The notes under the pieces were generated by a model. It did not search any database. It was not told where the DNA came from and saw only the letters and a list, made by a program, of their open reading frames with translations. This document shows, in pieces, positions 10,653-21,352 of a stretch of 64,000 bases of DNA. The position numbers and the translations under genes were made by a program. The stretch is from assembly GCF_019320115.1 (NCBI RefSeq), contig NC_089587.1, positions 102,822,166-102,886,165 of the forward strand, read 5' to 3'. The DNA is from Miscanthus floridulus. Its lineage: Eukaryota; Streptophyta; Magnoliopsida; Poales; Poaceae. Numbering within the stretch: position 1 is the stretch's first letter; each line of letters starts with the position of its first letter.

Positions 10653-12359
10653 CCGACGTGTTTCAATCGAGACATCCGGACACAGCGGCTCGTTGCTTCT
10701 ACACTTGTAGTCGTTTTAATGTAAGTAATTGTTTTCACTATCTTTTTCTTTTTCATTTGTATTACTAGATTACTAATATTTTGTGAATTTTTGTTGTGTA
10801 CGACCAGGAAGGTGCTTTTTCTTTCAGTGGATCGAGGTGTAGACAAGTTTGACCAGGTACCTCCTTTTCGATGATGGTGGAGAGGGCGACATCTATGAGA
10901 GCACTTTCGATCGGTGGTTCCAACCTCCCCCCTAACCCTCTCCAATGACAGCTAAGGAGAAACCCTTAGCCGCAGCTAGACGACTCGAGGAACCTCCTCT
11001 GTGCCATTGTGGAGACCGAGCCGTGATAAACCCTGAAAAATACGTTGGAATTTGTGTATCCAAACAAGCATAAAGTAATTGCAAAGTGTATTTGTTGAAA
11101 TATTGAGCTATATGTGTCATGTACTAATGTCACGTTATTTTAGGTATATTCAATGGCGAAATGTCGTTTCAAGGAGGGTTGTATGGTCCTAAGAACAAAT
11201 GGCCCGAAGAACCTTCCAAAAGCAAATAAAGAAGAAGGTTAATTTACAAAGCACCACCAGTCAAGTACGAATGTGGTGTTAAATCTAACTATGGTCTAGT
11301 GTCCCTTCAAAGCTTGGAATAGACCATTATTGCGGCCATATGATTGACTATGATGAGGGTTGATTATTTTTGTGGTAAACCATGAAATCGTATTTTGTTT
11401 ATTTGCTAAGGCATATATGATATAATATATCGTTTGAACAGAGCACAAGGAAATGCAGGTGGGAATGTTATGATGGTCAAGCTAAGGTTCTTGGATGAAC
11501 TGGAAGGGGAGGCAAGTAATTGCACGGAAGAGGGGATATGGACCTGACTACGTCAACCTTTTCGTTAAACATCATAAAGACAAGATGCATGAGTTTGCTA
11601 GACAGCACGGTATTTGTAACTCGGTCGACGTTGGGCTTGTCAAATAGGGATTGGAGAGACAGGTGGCGTTAGAGGAGGAGAGGGCAAGGAAGGAGGCAAG
11701 GGAGGAGACAACAGTACAGATGCAGGTCTTGAACGAGCATGTTGTTTCATTATGTGCCAGTGAGTGCTTGAAAGACTTTTTTCGTTGCCTGATTTTAAAT
11801 ATAATATAATCGCGTTGCTAACTGATTGCATTTTATACATAAAGGGATTGGATGTAGCGAGGACCATGCTGCAGAGGTGGCCCGTGCAATGTATGAGGAA
11901 AAGAAGCTAGATGAGCACAGAAAGCGAGCTGTTCGCACCGTTGAATCACTAATTGTGTTGTCTGATGAGGGGGATGAGGATGAGGATGACACTGCCAGAC
12001 TCAGCGAGCTCATCGCTCTAGCAGAGGCGGGCTTGCAGGCTGATGAGGCTAAAGACGACACTATTAGACTGAGCAAGCTCATCGCTCTAGCAGAGGCAGG
12101 CTTGCAAGCGGAGAAGGCTAAGGACGACACTACCAGACTAAGCGAGCTCATCGCTCTAGTAGAGGCGGGCTTGCAGGTGGAGGAGAATGACGACGTGTTC
12201 TTCACTCAGGCCGCAGAGGCCGCAGATGAAGCGAAAGCCGCTTACTACAGGCGAAAGGCAGATCAGGGCAATGCAGGTGACCCTAGCCACAACAACAGGG
12301 TTGTGGTTGAGGATTGGTACTCGAACAACGAGTTGCTTACTCAGTATGTTTCTGACTGA
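10653..12359 (+). pseudogene. GRF-type zinc-finger MULE accessory protein, 3' part
   Basis: The frame resumes with the second half of the first GRF finger (DVFQSRHPDTAARCFYTC), then a donor GTAAGT at about 10,720. Further exonic stretches show FFFQWIE near 10,820, a second finger (CHCGDRAVINPEKYVG) near 11,000-11,050, and CGHMIDYDEG near 11,330. A charged helical segment (LEEERARKEAREETTVQ) precedes an intron. The last exon (from about 11,847) encodes three 23-residue repeats and ends with NNELLTQYVSD. Several stops and frameshifts lie between the conserved pieces, for example TAG at 11,646-11,648. The protein is probably nuclear by analogy with other MULE products; its role is unknown. Confidence 0.65.
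11988..12194 (+). repeat. Three tandem 69-bp (23-residue) repeats in the GRF gene
   Basis: Units start at 11,988, 12,057 and 12,126, each exactly 69 bases, so the frame is kept. The unit encodes RLSELIALAEAGLQ flanked by acidic/lysine residues, predicted as an amphipathic helix. The low divergence between units suggests recent or homogenised duplication. Confidence 0.85.
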
Positions 12360-12907
12360 GGGTTTTTTGATTGCGCCGTCTGTTAGTTTCATGCTTTATT
12401 AATGATCAATGTAGCTATGTAGTAGAAATTCTATTGTATTGTCTTATATTCTATTTGAACTACTGATGTATTGTACCAATGTATCATGTACTCAAATTAC
12501 CCATGATCGATCTTAAGTGATCACATCTGTTTGTATCACGCGTTCAAAATTTCTAAAATGAACATAATCATTTGCTGCGCCATAGCCTAGGTTCTGGTGC
12601 TCCATAGGCATGGTTGTGCCACGCCAGAGCCCACGGCGCGTCTGTGCCACGCCATAGTACATGGCGCGTCAGTGACGCGCCATAGACCATGGCGCGGTAG
12701 TGACGTGGACAGACAACGGCCAGCTACAATTGAGTTGTTGTCGGTGCTATACAAAACTACAAGTGCTGTACAAAACGAACATGAAGCAAATAAATGGACA
12801 AAAATAAATGGACAAAACTACAAGTTGTCACATAACATTTTGATTGGTTTATGAGTCTACAAGTTTTCGACGATAATATTCGTTCGACATAAGTTCGACG
12901 TAATGAA
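12360..12907. other. Convergent intergenic region of the MULE
   Basis: This lies between the 3' ends of the two MULE genes. The first ~200 bases are AT-rich 3' flank. At 12,576-12,712 there is a GC-rich block of nested imperfect palindromes built on GGCGCG and CGCCATAG words (for example GGCGCGTCAGTGACGCGCC). These resemble the inner TIR motifs. No gene is seen. Confidence 0.55.
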
Positions 12908-14597
12908 CTAAGTCCCACGAATGTAAGGATCCCTTGAACGCCTCTTGGAAACCTCATCATCCGGTAGAATAAGGGGGTCGTCGTACTCCACATCAGAAGG
13001 GGGTACAGCTAGTGCGACGTGGGAGGGGCCATCCTGTTATAAAATGATAAACAAAGGGTTAGGGTATTTAAATTAACAATTTTCAGATTAACATTATGTA
13101 GCATTGCAAAATTTGAACTACTTGTTATGCAATACGAACACAATATGAATCACCTATTGTCTTCTATGCTGGCTAGCCTTGTGGCTAGATTGTTTGCAAA
13201 CGGAGCAAAGATTTCTGCCACGGGTCTCGTTGAAGTCTCTCCCGTCGTACATGTCTTCGTCGTACCCTCTCATAGCGTCCATGTCCCCCTTTAGTCGCTT
13301 CTTCTTCCTCCTACCCTTCCCTACCTTCATTAGATCTAGATGCAGCACGTAGTCATAACCATTATAAGGTGGCCACTGTGTTGGGTCAAGGTATGGCTCG
13401 AAGCTCATCTCCCAAATACTAACGGTGTTCGAACAGAGATACAAGGGTGACATATATGGCAGATCCTCATAGTTATAACCTCGAACCCTGCAGGTCATGA
13501 TCATATGAGAGCATGGGGCATGCATGATCTGAGGACGTTGTAACTATACTCTCTACCTTTTCAAGATCAACTCGGTAGTTTTGTCCACCATAACGTTCGC
13601 ACGCCCAAGCTTGTGCCACCCTTGCCTCGTACACCAAAGATATGGCAACGGGGTCCATACGGCTCGGCGTGTGTGCTGCTTGGCCATTCCTTGGCCTCCT
13701 TTAAATGTTCAGCTCTAACCTTTCCAAAACGCCCCCTACTCAGCTATATTTCTCTACGTAAGTTCCCACCTCTTCATAAAATTTGTTGCACTTATGAAAG
13801 GAGAACTCAATAATTCCAGACACAGGCAACGATCGAACTCCGGTGAATACATGGTTGAAGGACTCCGAGGAGTTAGTGGTTATGATGCCATACCTGAAAC
13901 CCCCCTCGTCATATCTAACGCCCACTGAGCCTTTTGTTCCATCTGGGACTCTAACCAGGCATTTCCCATTGTATTATCATCTTGTCTAGTTCTCTCTTTG
14001 TCTTCTTGAATTGGTGCTCGTATGTACACAACATAGAGCCTTTACCTTGTCACATACCTCCTGCTTTCGCTAACATCGCCAGAAATTAGTGGCAAAGTGT
14101 CTCATGCACCATCATGTACTAGAGGCGGGAACCCATCTATATGCTTAGCTATAGCATTAAGAATCCCTGTGTGACGGTCGGAGATCAAACATATAGTGCG
14201 AGTTTTAACTAAGCACTTGCACATGTAGAAGCCGCATGAACCATGACCACGATTCATTGTTCTCTCCCTCTACCAAAGCAAAAGCCATGGGTACAATCTG
14301 GTCCTCAGGATCAACAGCAGCCCATCATCAAGGTGCCCCTGTACTTTCCTATCAGGAAAGTGCATCAGCAAGTACGACTGGCCAACAAAACTAGAATGCA
14401 TGTTCCATTTGCGCGAACGACTAGAACACACGATAGAGGACATGCCTCAATGGGTCCTAGAAAAACATCCCTCTGGGGTCCCAAACCATTTCAAGCCAGG
14501 GTTGTAATAATGCATTGCACATAAGATGCGGTGCACCCATTGTACACTTCCTCCCAGTACCCCATCGAATTTGCAGAGTAATTGCTTAGCACGCCAA
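12908..14597 (-). pseudogene. mudrA-like MULE transposase, C-terminal part
   Basis: This is the transposase C-terminal half, read leftwards from the gap. Recognisable pieces in order are a degenerate DDE core near 14,150-14,400, including ICLISDRHTGILNAI at about 14,140-14,200; GIITTNSSESFNHVFTGVRS at about 13,850; a damaged SWIM-type zinc region around 13,480-13,560; YNYEDLPYMSPLYL and WEMSFEPYLDPTQWPPYNG at 13,380-13,480; and a knuckle CSVCKQSSHKASQH near 13,170. A final exon 13,033-12,908 follows an acceptor and encodes DGPSHVALAV to DPYIRGT-stop. Multiple stops and frameshifts are present. The N-terminal half is at 19,539-20,518, beyond the Copia insertion. Confidence 0.8.
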
Positions 14598-14697
14598 NNN
14601 NNNNNNNNNNNNNNNNNNNNNNNNNNNNNNNNNNNNNNNNNNNNNNNNNNNNNNNNNNNNNNNNNNNNNNNNNNNNNNNNNNNNNNNNNNNNNNNNN
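14598..14697. other. Assembly gap (100 N)
   Basis: Exactly 100 N. MULE transposase sequence lies on the left and Copia pol on the right, so the gap hides the Copia 5' LTR, gag, protease and integrase. The true missing length is probably several kilobases. Confidence 0.95.
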
Positions 14698-16508
14698 GTG
14701 CTCTCTAACTCAAATATGCAAGCTAGTGGTTCTCATAATCAAGTTCAAGCAAGAACTAGTGATGACAAAGTGCAAGATCAACAACAAGTGGCTAGTTCAT
14801 CATCTCAACCAAGTGATCTATCAAATGCAAGCAATCAAGTGCAAGTGCTTCAACCAACCAATATTGCAAGAGATCATCCCTTGGACACTATCATTGGTGA
14901 TATTTCAAGAGGTGTACAAACTAGATCAAGATTGGCTTCATTTTGTGAGCATTTCTTATTTGTGTCATCCATTGAACCTAAAAAGATAGATGAAGCTTTG
15001 AAGGATGTTGATTGGGTCAATGCTATGCATGAAGAGCTAAACAACTTCACAAGAAACCAAGTATGGGAGTTAGTTGAGAGGCCTAAGGATCATAATGTGA
15101 TTGGAACCAAGTGGGTCTTTTGGAACAAGCAAGATCAAGATAGGATAGTAATAAGGAACAAAGCAAGATAAGTGGCTCAAGGTTACACTCAAGTTGAAGA
15201 TCTTGACTTTGGAGAAATATATGCCCCGGTTGCAAGATTGAAAGCAATTAGGATCTTGTTAGCCTATGCTTGTGCCCACAACATCAAGTTGTACCAAATG
15301 GATGTGAAGAGTGCATTTCTTAATAGGTACATCAATGAGCTTGTGTATGTTGAGCAACCTCCTAGTTTTGAAGATGAAAAGAAACCCAACCATGTTTACA
15401 AGTTGAGAAAGGCTTTGTATGGATTAAAACAAGCACCTAGAGCATAGTATGAGAGATTGAGGGATTTCCTACTCTCTAAGGGATTTAAGATAGGAAAGGT
15501 TGACACCACTCTCTTCATCAAGAAGCTTGGAAATGACTTATGTGTAATGCAAATCTATGTTGATGATATTATTTTTGGGTCAACAAATTAAGATTTTTGT
15601 GAGGAGTTGGGCAAGATGATGGCAAGTGAGTTTGAGATGTCCATGATTGGAGAGCTTAGCTACTTCCTTGGTCTTCAAATTAAGCAAATGAAGAATGGCA
15701 CATTTGTAAGTCAAGGCAAGTATATCAAGGACATGCTCAAGAAGTTTGGAATAGATGATAGTAAAGCTATTAGTACACCAATGGGGACAAGTAGAAGCTT
15801 GGATAGTGATGCTAGTGGCAACATGGTGGATCAAAAGATGTATCGGTCTATGATTGGAAGCCTACTGTATCTGACCGCATCAAGGCTGGATGTGAGGTTT
15901 AGTGTACGCATGTGTGCTAGATTCCAAGCCTCACTAAGAGAAAGTCATTCGAAAGCAACAAAGAGAATATTGAGGTAATTGATGCATATACAAAATGTTG
16001 GATTATGGTATCCCAAAGGAGCTAGATTTGAGTTGATTGGATATTCGGACTCTGATTATGCGGGATGCAAAGTTGAGAGAAAGAGCACATCGGGCACATG
16101 TCAACTATTGGGAAGATCACTTGTGTCTTGCTCATCAAAGAAGCAAAATAGTGTAGCACTTTCAACCACCGAAGCAGAGTACATTTCGGCCGGTAGTTGT
16201 TGTGCTCAATTACTTTGGATGAAGGCTACTTTGAGTGACTTTGGAATTAAATTCAATCAAGTGCCATTGCTATATGGCAATGAGAGTGCCGTAAAGCTCA
16301 CCAACAACCGGTTCAATATTCAAGAACAAAGCATATTGATGTCCGCCATTATTTCATAAGAGATCACCAACAAAAAGGGGACATTTGCATTGAGAGTGTG
16401 GGCACCGAAGATCAACTTGCCGATATCTTCACCAAGCCACTTGATGAAAAGAGGTTTTGCAAGCTAAGGAATGAATTGAACATACTTGACTTCTCCAATA
16501 TGTGTTGA
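14698..16508 (+). pseudogene. pol: Copia pol fragment: reverse transcriptase and RNase H
   Basis: The order is linker (14,698-15,000), RT start with GTKWVFWNKQDQDRIV (15,100), [12 protein letters not shown] (15,290), [11 protein letters not shown] (15,410-15,447), catalytic YVDDIIFG (15,555-15,580), GELSYFLGLQIK (15,650), then RNase H with YSDSDYAGCKVERKSTSG (about 16,040) and VALSTTEAEYISAGSCCAQL (16,155-16,215), ending at the natural stop 16,506-16,508. Premature stops are at 15,169-15,171 (TAA), 15,448-15,450 (TAG where Trp is conserved after QAPRA), 15,588-15,590 and 15,976-15,978, with a frameshift near 16,325. The catalytic YVDD itself is intact. It cannot encode a working polyprotein. 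Confidence 0.9.
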
Positions 16509-17588
16509 TGCACCCCCCACTTATATGGCATGCCTCTCCTTCGAGCAATCTAAGGTAAAAGTTGATTGGCATGGCATACATCCTTGCTAAGGACATGTTT
16601 AGTGCATCTAGACATTTTTCACATTTGAATAGGCTCATTCATGAAAATCAAATGAATTTGATGCTTGTATGGTACCACTATTGCTTGTATGCTTGAAATG
16701 ATCTAGTGGTAGCATATGACATGTTTGTGGACTTGTAAACCTAGTGTTTGATCTAGAAAATAAGCTATAAGTGTTTAACTCAACATGGTACAAGATAACC
16801 CTTATTTGGAGATGTGAAGAAGCTTGTTCTTGGATCAAACCGAGTTAAATATCTTTTGCAAGTAACCTAGATTGAACCAAATTGGGAAAATGATCCTCAT
16901 TTCACATAGTTTCACCCTAACCTATCTATAATTTGAGCTCACCTTTTGGGCTAATTGTTGACAAGGGGGGAGAGAAATTCACAAAGATAGTAAGATAGGA
17001 GAAGCAAACAAATGAAATAACATTGTAAGGGGAAAAATAAAAAAAATGCACACAAGTAGGGGGAGCAAGCTCATAAACCTGTATGTTGCATTTAAATGTG
17101 CATTTCATATATTTGCTTGCATAGCACAAGTTCTAAATTTCAATATCCATGCTTGTGTGGTGTATGCTAGTTATGTGCTTGAATGGTGAAATGAAAAACT
17201 AGCATGCATAGGCTAAAGTAACTAGACTTGTAATGTTGATCTCATGGGTTATTCTAGTTTTTGTGTATGTATAGTTACTAATGGTGCTAAGGATGATATA
17301 TTGGTGCACTCCGATTGGTATCACGCTTCAAAGATCCATCTCTTATACCTTAGCATCATACGGTAGAAATTGTCTCCTATATTTCCTATCTAAACATATA
17401 TGCAAGCTACAATCCAAACTCTTAGCACATATGTAGGGGGAGCAAATTGCTACCATTTGGAGTTCATGAAACTTGTTCATATTCTTTTACACATGGTAAA
17501 TATGCTTGGGCAAGCAATGTGAACTCAATTAAATCTCAATTTATATATTTGTGTAAGGGTTGTCATCAATTACCAAAAAGGGAGAGAT
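16509..17588 (+). other. Copia 3' untranslated region and polypurine tract
   Basis: AT-rich, with GGGGGAG-type purine runs. The polypurine tract AAAAAGGGAGAGA at 17,575-17,587 directly precedes the LTR. No coding sequence is seen. Confidence 0.75.
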
Positions 17589-19538
17589 TGAAAGCTCTAG
17601 TTTGGTTTTGATTAATTGATGAAACCCTAAGTGCTAACCTAGTTTATCAAAGTGATTATGAGATAGGTAACACTACTCCAAGTGATGAAGCAATGGTGAA
17701 GATCATGACAATGGTGATGGCATGGTGATGATCAAATGCTTGAACTTGAAAAGAAGAAAGAGAAAAATAAAAGGCTCAAGGCAAAGGTATAAATAGTAGG
17801 AGCTATTTTGTTTCGGTGATCAAGACACTTAGCGAGTGTGATCACATTTAGGTTAGATAGCCATACTATTAAGAGGGGTGAAACTCGTATTGAAATGCGG
17901 TTATCAAAGTGCCACTAGATGCTCTAACTCATTGCATATGCATTTAGGATCTAGTCGAGTGCTAACACCCTTAAAAATGTTTGTGAAAATATGCTAACAC
18001 ACATGTGCACAAGGTGATACACTTTGTGGTTGGCATATTTGAGCAAGGGTTAGAAACTTCACTGATGGAGTATCCGCCCGTAGAGTGCGGACAGTCTGAT
18101 GATGCCACCGGCGCCCTATATAGAAAAGACAAGGGTTCACAAAGTGACCGGACGCTGGGTTCAAAGTCCGGTCAGTGGCAGCAATGTGTGTGCGGTTTCG
18201 GTCTTCAACCGGACGCTGTCGCTAAAAGTGACCAAATGCTGGTAGGGTGCGTCCGATCAGTGCTGACGTACGCTGACATGAGGCGCACAGAGGAAACGTG
18301 GTGTGACCGGACGTTGGATGAGTCCGGTCGAGCATGACCAGACGTGTCCGGCCATGGATTTTCTCGAATGGATGCTTACTAGAAACGACCAGACGCTGGG
18401 GGTCTAGCGTCTGATCACTTCATAGCAGCGCGTCTGGTCATCACTTGATCATTGAGATCAGGCGATCGACGTTTGAAGCCAATGACACGTGGCAAGCATC
18501 GGGCAACCGGACGCTGGGGTCCTGTGTCCTATCGAACTAACCGGAGTGTTCGGTCACCCCAAGTTGTGCCCAGTGAAGGAGTACAACGGCTCTATTTCGT
18601 GGGGGCTTCTATTTAAGCCCCATGGCCAGCTCAAGCTCACTCTCTTGGCTATTTGCATTGGCATAGCAACTTTGTGAGCTTAGCCAAAGCCCTCCCACTC
18701 ATCTCCATCATTGATTCATCATCTTTGTGAGATTGGGAGAGAATCCATGTGCATTGCTTGAGTGATTGCATCTAGAGGCACTTGGTATTCGTGTTTTGCT
18801 GTGGGATTCATTTGTTGCTCTTGGTGGTTGCCACCACCTAGATGGCTTCAAGCAGCGGAGGAGGATTGGCACGAGTTGGTGATTGTTCGTGGCCATCTCT
18901 GGTGATTGTGAGGGGGTTTGTACCTTCCCTGGTGGAGCGCTGAAAGGTAACTCTAGTGGATTGCTCGTGTCATTGAGTTACCTCACTTGTGGGTAGGTTC
19001 TTGCGGTGTCCAATTGTGTAGACAAGGTTCGTGCAACACCTCTTAGCCGCCGAATCACCAAGTGTTGGTCGACACAACGGGGACGTAGCGTGTTGGCAAG
19101 CATGTGAACCTCGAGAGAAAATTGATTGTCTCTTGCCCTTTGGTATTCTCCCGGTGATTGATAAAGTATTCATCTTGTGATTGGTTCACTCCTCTACACA
19201 GCGGTATAATCACCTTACTTACTCATTTATATTTCTTAAAACTAGCTATAACAAGCTCTTTAGTATAGCTAGAATTGAGAGCTTGTTTTATGGATTAAGT
19301 TCATCTAGTGGAGCTCTTTAGTGTAGAAATTGTGAGAGCTCTTAGTGAGTAGTGACCTAGTAAATTGTGTGCCTAGTGATCATAACAACTAGAATTGTTG
19401 GATAGGTGGCTTGCAACCCTTGTAGAGCTAGAGCAAGTTTGCATTTCACTATTTATTATACTAATCAAATTGCTCTAGTCGGTTTGTAGATTTTTAAATA
19501 GGCTATTCACCCCCCTCTAGCCATATTAGGACCTTTCA
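17589..19538 (+). repeat. Copia 3' LTR
   Basis: It spans 1,950 bases, TGAAAGCTCTAG to ACCTTTCA. It contains a block of GACCGGACGCTGG / GTCCGGTC motifs at about 18,080-18,560. A likely promoter is the TTCTATTTAAGCCC stretch near 18,606. It is about 90% or more alike by eye to the solo LTR at 59,457-61,400. Open frames within (for example 18,005-18,337) overlap the motif block and are not considered genes. Confidence 0.9.
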
Positions 19539-20518
19539 ACAGCATAGTCCTGAAGGAAGAGTTTCATCTCTGACATTGTGTTGAATATCATCCCCTTCCT
19601 AAGGGTTTCTTTCTTATGGTTATACAATGAATTCCTACATAGCTGGAGACTGGTATCATAAACTGCCATATTCGTCATGCTGACATCCCTATAGTTCGAA
19701 ACGCCCCTAAAAGGTACGTTCTTGGACCTTAGTTGCTCAAGCTCAGTCGCTGTGTAAGGTGGTGGTGGAACATACTGCTGCGCTTCGCTAATTCTGGCCC
19801 ATGAATCATAGGGGGTATCATCTGCAGCCAAATCTGTGACTAGTCTACCCTAAGCATGGACACCTTACAAAACCTCAATTGGTACTGATAATGGCATAGT
19901 ATGAACCGGTACTGGCATAGCATCAGCCGGTGTTGCCATAGCATCTATACCTCCTTGGTCATCATAAGAATTATCTAAATCACTGCTAAGTACATCACTG
20001 ATCCTGTCCTCCTCCTCCTGCTCCTCCTCTTCCCGTGCGAACTCATTCACATCAAAGTCATTGCTTATACAGCCTACTGCAGTTGAATGAAACTGCTCCT
20101 ACGTCAACTGACCGTCCAAAACCATGTTATCCTGAGTTGCTTTCCCTTCGACCCTAAATTCTTGTTCATTGCCTCCAAAACCATCAATGGACGGGTCGTC
20201 CTGAACACCATGCATCCTGTACCCATTCTCCACCACCACCTCAGCCATGGGCACATTGGAACCTTGGAGAACCCTAGTGTAGCGGGACCAGTGAGCAGGG
20301 TCGCGCAAGGGCATGAGGACATAGTGTGCCCTAGTCTTTTCAGTATCAAACCTCCCCTTCAGTGTGAAATCACCGCCAAACTTTGTATTCAAACGGACAC
20401 AAAGGTCGTTGAAGCTAGAAGGTTCATCAAACCATTCCAATTCTTCTTCCATATCCTCAAACATACCATCTTCTCTCCTAATACTTCCTCCGTACAAAAC
20501 TCTAACAAAACAATCCAT
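19539..20518 (-). pseudogene. mudrA-like MULE transposase, N-terminal part
   Basis: The start is placed at the ATG at 20,518 (MDCFVRVLYGGSIRRED), the conserved opening of this MULE family. It continues with EWFDEPSSFNDLCVRL, GDFTLKGRFDTEKTRAHYVL and DPAHWSRYTRVLQGSN. After a frameshift near 20,100 comes an acidic stretch (REEEEQEEEDRISDVLSSD). Stops near 19,840-19,870 are followed by DDTPYDSWARISEAQQYVPP and GMIFNTMSEMKLFLQDYAV. The reading ends at 19,544, where the Copia LTR begins. The N-terminal region probably mediates protein interactions. The gene continues, after the insertion and the gap, at 14,597. Confidence 0.8.
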
Positions 20519-21091
20519 CTGCAAAAACATTTCAAGAAACTTCATCAAGTCGTCGAAAGCATTTCATCCACTATAACTATACTAACTAATCAAATATTAA
20601 CATCTATACAAGGCTCACTACAATAACTAATTAGACTAAATTCAATATACAACTAGAGTCAATAACTGTACTAACTAAACTACCTAACTTTACTACATAT
20701 ACTAACTTATTATATTACGTATACTAGCTAAACTAACTAACTTTACTAACTATACTTTAATAATTTTACTAACTTTATTAATTGTGCTAACTATATTAGT
20801 GGAGTAACTCGCTGCAGCGCGCAAGACCGGGCCAGGAGGCGTGGGCGTAGGCCTAGGCGGGCAGCCGCCGTACGTGACCGGAGGTTCTGGCCGGAGGGGG
20901 AGGTGCGCCGGCGAGCGGGAGCGGCAGCCGCACCGGGCGGCCGGCGGCCTGGCCGCCTGGCTGGCGCGGGCGGGCTGGTGCAGGTGGGCGGACGCGGCCA
21001 CGACGAACGGCGTGCTCGGCGGCCAGGCTGCCTTGCTGCGCTGCTTGGGAACGACGACTGCTCGGGCACGCAGGCCGCGGTGGAGGTTATA
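20519..21091 (-). promoter_or_regulatory. 5' leader and TATA box of the MULE transposase gene
   Basis: TATAA on the minus strand (21,087-21,091) lies at the inner edge of the right TIR, mirroring the left one. The leader from there is very GC-rich (about 20,815-21,086). It is followed by an AT-rich stretch full of TTAGTTAGTATA-like words (about 20,560-20,800), which is probably a leader intron before the ATG at 20,518. Overlapping open frames on both strands at 20,791-21,281 are attributed to GC content. Confidence 0.5.
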
Positions 21092-21352
21092 CCCGGCTCT
21101 GCCGCGCTACGGACCAGGGCGCGGCACTGCCGCGCCAAGATCGGTGGCGCGGCAGAGCCCTGCCACGTCAGCGGTCAGCGCTTCTGGTCGCCGCCATGTC
21201 AACCCTCTGCCGCACCACCATGCATGGCGCGGCACAGGCATTTGGCCACGCCAGGGCAATAGGCGCGGCCAAAAGTATTAGTTTTAAAAAAACTGACAAT
21301 GTTAAATTTAAAATTAGTTTCAAAAAAATGTTAAAATTTAAAAAAATTATCT
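21087..21352 (-). repeat. MULE right terminal inverted repeat
   Basis: Reverse complement of 31-297, with the outer AT-rich part at the right. A few CpG/TpG-type differences from the left copy suggest age and deamination. Confidence 0.85.

Larger units (their letters stand above)
14598..19538 (+). mobile_element. Copia (SIRE/Maximus-like) retrotransposon, 5' part in the gap
   Basis: From the gap rightwards: the integrase-RT linker, reverse transcriptase and RNase H, a 1.1-kb untranslated region, a polypurine tract and a complete 3' LTR. The element sits within the MULE transposase gene, whose sequence resumes directly at 19,539. The expected duplicate of the flanking ACAGC would lie in the gap. 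The LTR matches the solo LTR at 59,457-61,400. Confidence 0.85.
31..21352. mobile_element. Mutator-like element (MULE) with two convergent genes, interrupted by two Copia insertions
   Basis: The first ~270 bases after position 31 recur inverted at about 21,087-21,352 with high identity, which defines the two ends. Between them lie a plus-strand GRF zinc-finger gene (from 727) and a minus-strand mudrA-like transposase gene (from about 20,518), both broken. The outer boundary is tentative: GCTTACC precedes the left TIR and GCTTATCC follows the right one, which may be a decayed 9-bp target duplication. Without the two Copia elements the MULE would be about 6.5 kb, a normal autonomous size. It cannot make a functional transposase now because the reading frame is split and carries stops. 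Confidence 0.8.

Noticed and set aside
20791..21281. 146-residue plus-strand and 115-residue minus-strand frames
   Set aside because: They lie across the MULE transposase leader and right TIR; composition explains them.
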